Both the position numbers and the translations under genes were made by a program. From positions 434,001-498,000 of the forward strand of contig NZ_PNFD01000003.1 in assembly GCF_003254645.1 (NCBI RefSeq): 64,000 nt of DNA, in the 5' to 3' direction. This document shows, one piece after another, positions 61,465 through 64,000 of the stretch (the stretch's first letter is position 1; every line of letters begins with the position of its first letter). Under the pieces are notes generated by a model. That model worked only from the letters and a program-made list of their open reading frames with translations, ran no database searches and had not been told where the DNA came from. Source of the stretch: Microbacterium suaedae. GTDB taxonomy: Bacteria > Actinomycetota > Actinomycetes > Actinomycetales > Microbacteriaceae.

Positions 61465-61493
61465 CGGATTCCTCTCTCGTGTGCTCGGGATTC

Positions 61494-61507
61494 GACAACC
61501 GGTGGCA
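61494..61507. promoter_or_regulatory. LacI-type operator, site 8 (degenerate)
   Basis: GACAACCGGTGGCA matches the island motif except at two places. It is 29 bp upstream of the rhamnosidase and 45 bp upstream of lacI. TGGCAA (61503-61508) and TTGCCA (61522-61527) form an extra inverted repeat. A weaker site would suit autoregulation. Confidence 0.6.
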
Positions 61508-61551
61508 ATGTGTCACGATGGTTGCCATGCGGACGACGACTGTGGGCGAAG

Positions 61552-62571
61552 ATGACTGATCAGCGGCGCAACGGCGCGAACGGCAATCGAAGGCCATCGG
61601 CGACCATCTACGACATCGCCCGCGCGCTCGATCTCAGCCCGTCCACGGTCTCGCGTGCTCTCAACAAGCCCGGGCGCATCAGCGCGAAGACCGAGAAGCG
61701 AATCCGCGAGACGGCGGCCGAGCTGGGCTACCGCAGCAACCCCATGGCGCGTGCGCTTCCGACCGGGCGCACGCGGATGATCGGCCTCGTCGTCTCCGAT
61801 GTGACGAACCCCGTATTCTTCCGCCTCGTGCGCGGCGCGGAACAAGTCTGCGGCGAGCTCGGCTACACGCTCGTGTTCGCGGAGTCGCAGGAGTCCGGAG
61901 AGATCGAGTCGGGCACGCTCGACCGACTCCTGCCCGCCGTCGACGGGGTCGTGCTCGCCGCCGCGCGCCTCGACGACGAGCAGATCGCATCGATCGCCGC
62001 CGGCAAGGACGTCGTCCTCGTCAATCGCCGCGTCGGCGACCTCACGGCCGTCGTCCCTGACATCGACTCGGGCGTCACTCAGGCGATCGATCACCTCGCG
62101 AGCCTCGGGCATCGATCGGTCGCATACGTCGCGGGGCCATCCTCGTCGTGGATGTCGCGCGAGCGCGGCGAGCGACTCTTCGACCAGGCCGTCTCGCGCG
62201 GGATGACCTTCGTCGAGATCGGACCGAACCAGCCGAGCGTCGAGGGTGGCGAGGCGGCCCTCCGCCGCGTCCGCGCCTCCGGCGCCACGGCCGTGCTCGC
62301 GTACAACGACCTCATGGCGATCGGCCTGCTGCGCGCGTGCCGCCGCGACGGGGTCGACGTGCCCCGCGACCTGAGCGTCGTTGGCTTCGACGACATCTTC
62401 GGAGCCGACCTCACGACGCCATCCGTCACGACGGTACGCAGCCCCCTCGACCGCGCGGGCGCCGCCGCCGTCCGGGAGCTGGTCTCGACGCTCGAATCGC
62501 GCGACCAGGAGGCGACGGATCCCCTCGTCACGGAGCTCGTTGTCCGAGAGTCCACCGCCGCGCCCGCCTGA
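61552..62571 (+). CDS. LacI-family repressor of the glycoside island
   Basis: A 339-residue regulator with HTH YDIARALDLSPSTVSRAL, hinge helix region NPMARALPTGR and a periplasmic-binding-like effector domain (MIGLVVSDVTNPVF, TAVLAYNDLMAIGLL, SVVGFDDI). The ATG at 61552 has no clear ribosome site and may be translated from a short leader. The only DNA-binding protein in the island, it is divergent from the rhamnosidase. The repeated operators with a central CG are of LacI type, so this protein is the natural candidate to bind them. The inducer is unknown. Confidence 0.93.
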   Translation: MTDQRRNGANGNRRPSATIYDIARALDLSPSTVSRALNKPGRISAKTEKRIRETAAELGYRSNPMARALPTGRTRMIGLVVSDVTNPVFFRLVRGAEQVCGELGYTLVFAESQESGEIESGTLDRLLPAVDGVVLAAARLDDEQIASIAAGKDVVLVNRRVGDLTAVVPDIDSGVTQAIDHLASLGHRSVAYVAGPSSSWMSRERGERLFDQAVSRGMTFVEIGPNQPSVEGGEAALRRVRASGATAVLAYNDLMAIGLLRACRRDGVDVPRDLSVVGFDDIFGADLTTPSVTTVRSPLDRAGAAAVRELVSTLESRDQEATDPLVTELVVRESTAAPA

Positions 62572-62670
62572 CCCGCGGGGCGGAGGGCTGATCTGAGGCA
62601 CGTGTCGAACTCCCGTGGTCGTTTCGCCGGCCGTCCGGCTCCGCCCATTGAATCCGGCCGAGTTCCAACC

Positions 62671-62684
62671 GTCAACCGGTTGCA
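62671..62684. promoter_or_regulatory. LacI-type operator, site 9
   Basis: GTCAACCGGTTGCA, with a perfect CAACCGGTTG core, in the gap between lacI and the UvrA-like gene, 91 bp before the GTG start of the latter. Confidence 0.6.
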
Positions 62685-62705
62685 TCAATGCGACCCCGTT
62701 GAACA

Positions 62706-62755
62706 CCTCGGGTCGCCACAAGATCGCGCGGATAGGGCAACCTGAGGCATTCGAA
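62706..62755. repeat. 50-bp hairpin repeat, copy C
   Basis: CCTC, GG, inner arms GGTCGCC and GGCAACC (one C-A mismatch, a G-U pair in minus-strand RNA), CTGAGG and tail CATTCGAA. The last 13 bases equal those of copy A. It ends 20 bp before the UvrA-like GTG. Confidence 0.5.
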
Positions 62756-62774
62756 GCGCCGGAGAGGCGATACT

Positions 62775-64000
62775 GTGGCGAGGATGGATCCGAAGCGCTC
62801 TGCCACCGAGATCTCCGTCGTCGGGGCGCGCGAACACAACCTCGACGGCATCTACGTCTCGATTCCCCACGGCCACCTCGTCGCGATCTGCGGCGTCTCC
62901 GGATCCGGCAAGTCGTCGCTCGCGTTCGACACGATCTACGCCGAGGCGCAGCGCCGCTATCTCGAATCGGTATCGCCGTTCACGCGCCACCTGCTCGGAT
63001 CCATCGCCACACCGCAGGTCGACCGGATCACGGGCCTGCCGGCCGCGATCGCCGTCAAGCAGCTCGTCTCGACCCCGCCTGACAGTTCAAGCGTCGGCAC
63101 GCTGTCGCAGGTGTCCGATCTGCTGCGCGTGCTGTTCTCGCGCATGGGTGAGTACCCCGCAGGGCAGGAGCGCCTGCTCGCGTCGGCCTTCTCGCCCAAC
63201 ACCGTCGAGGGCGCGTGCCCCAGCTGTGCCGCGACGGGCCGGATCCACGAGATCGATCTGCGCGTCGCCGTGGCCGACGACGCCCTCACGATCCGCGACG
63301 GCGCGATCGCGGCGTGGCCCGGCGGCTGGCTGGGCCGCAACTTCACGCACATCACCGAGACGCTGGGCATCGATGTCGACGTGCCGTGGCGCGAGCTTCC
63401 CGCCGACACCCGCGAATGGTTGCTCACGACCGACGAGACGCCCGAGGTGACGGTCGACCCCGACACGCTGCGCGAGCGGATCCCCCGCGGGTACAAGGGA
63501 AAGTTCCGCAGCGCCCGCCGCTACCTGCTCGACACGCTCGTCACCACGAACAGCGCCACGGTGCGCGAGCGGACCGAGAGCTTCCTCACCGACGAGCCGT
63601 GCCCCGAGTGCGGCGGATCCCGCATCGCCCGCGCGGCGCTCGACGTGCGGATCGGCGGCGAGAACATCGCCCAGGCGCAGGCGCGCAGCCTCTCCGATCT
63701 CGCGCGCTTCCTGCGTGACGCCCTGACGCAGCGGGGAGGCGAGGATCCGGGATCCGCCGCCGACGAGGCCGCGCACGTCCTGCTCGACGAGCTCGACAAG
63801 CGCACCTCGGTCATCGACGCCCTCGGCGTCGGATATCTCGCCCCGCGCCGATCCGCGGCGACACTGTCCCCCGGTGAGCTGCAGCGCCTGCGCCTCGCCG
63901 CCCACCTGCACAGCGGCCTGCACGGCATGGTCTACGTTTTCGACGAGCTCTCGACCGGTCTGCACCCCGACGACACCGATCACCTGTTCGAGTTCATCGT
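62775..64000 (+). CDS. UvrA-like excinuclease ATPase (5' part; runs off the window)
   Basis: The frame is open to the right edge; about 408 residues are visible. GTG 62775 is chosen because GGAGAGG lies 7 bp upstream, whereas ATG 62784 has none. Walker A GVSGSGKSS, zinc-module cysteines (ACPSCAATG and PCPECGGSR), the ABC signature LSPGELQRLRL (Pro for Gly) and Walker B VFDELSTGLHP follow in UvrA order. The insertion domain is short, so it is closer to UvrA2/DrrC-type proteins linked to drug tolerance than to the housekeeping UvrA. Confidence 0.85.
   Translation, partial: MARMDPKRSATEISVVGAREHNLDGIYVSIPHGHLVAICGVSGSGKSSLAFDTIYAEAQRRYLESVSPFTRHLLGSIATPQVDRITGLPAAIAVKQLVSTPPDSSSVGTLSQVSDLLRVLFSRMGEYPAGQERLLASAFSPNTVEGACPSCAATGRIHEIDLRVAVADDALTIRDGAIAAWPGGWLGRNFTHITETLGIDVDVPWRELPADTREWLLTTDETPEVTVDPDTLRERIPRGYKGKFRSARRYLLDTLVTTNSATVRERTESFLTDEPCPECGGSRIARAALDVRIGGENIAQAQARSLSDLARFLRDALTQRGGEDPGSAADEAAHVLLDELDKRTSVIDALGVGYLAPRRSAATLSPGELQRLRLAAHLHSGLHGMVYVFDELSTGLHPDDTDHLFEFI

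Noticed and set aside
62580..62612. Possible fourth copy of the 50-bp repeat after lacI (gatctgaggca...tcgaac)
   Set aside because: Only the right part resembles the family; spacing to TCGAA differs and I could not find a pairing left arm.

Overview
The window is high-GC DNA (roughly 70% by eye) with GTG and ATG starts, many ATGA/GTGA stop-start overlaps and GGAG-type ribosome binding sites. This fits a free-living actinobacterium. The gene set (plant-glycoside hydrolases, dipeptide-type importers, actinobacterial lipoproteins, a cysteine-synthase-like gene next to a TSUP exporter) suggests Microbacteriaceae, perhaps Microbacterium, but that placement is inference. I saw no rRNA, tRNA, CRISPR array, insertion sequence or prophage.

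Left part (1-27.4 kb) is a string of short, unrelated modules. They are: the start of a dehydroshikimate-dehydratase-like gene; cstA-ybdD and an ArsA-type ATPase; a DUF4143 ATPase flanked by two copies of a 69-bp sequence, one of which is the 5' end of a small membrane-protein gene; a LysR regulator facing an esterase-quercetinase pair; a TSUP exporter / cysteine-synthase-like / ThrE operon; a NUDIX hydrolase and a two-component system; a Baeyer-Villiger monooxygenase coupled to a secreted SMP-30-type lipoprotein; a TetR-controlled large hydrolase; an MFS/MarR divergent pair; an MMPL exporter; and a run of very small membrane proteins.

Right part (24.4-62.7 kb) reads as one carbohydrate-catabolism island. 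Nine copies of a 14-bp palindrome (consensus G-K-CAA-Y-CG-R-TTG-M-C, one degenerate) sit before almost every transcription unit, and a LacI-family gene sits at the right end. The island encodes alpha-L-rhamnosidase (GH78), beta-glucuronidase (GH2), a beta-galactosidase-like GH2, beta-glucosidases (GH1, GH3) and an unusual hypothetical glycosidase. It also has a dipeptide-type ABC importer whose second permease is fused to an ATPase, three family-5 solute-binding lipoproteins and an MFS carrier. The glucuronate route uxaC -> uxuB -> manD is present down to 2-keto-3-deoxygluconate, and a glyoxylate arm (tartronate-semialdehyde-reductase-like, glcD, glcB, glcG) is attached. The enzyme set fits glycosides that carry rhamnose, galactose or glucose, and glucuronic acid, such as soyasaponins or flavonoid rutinosides/glucuronides. 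The quercetinase at 7.1 kb may act on a released aglycone. The substrate is inference.

Decay and structure: a short-chain dehydrogenase relic with an in-frame amber codon and a poly-C frameshift lies beside manD. A 50-bp hairpin-forming repeat occurs three times in intergenic DNA. Long perfect hairpins close most convergent gene pairs. The only gene-free stretch over 300 bp is 39344-40014, which holds an operator, that relic and a terminator.
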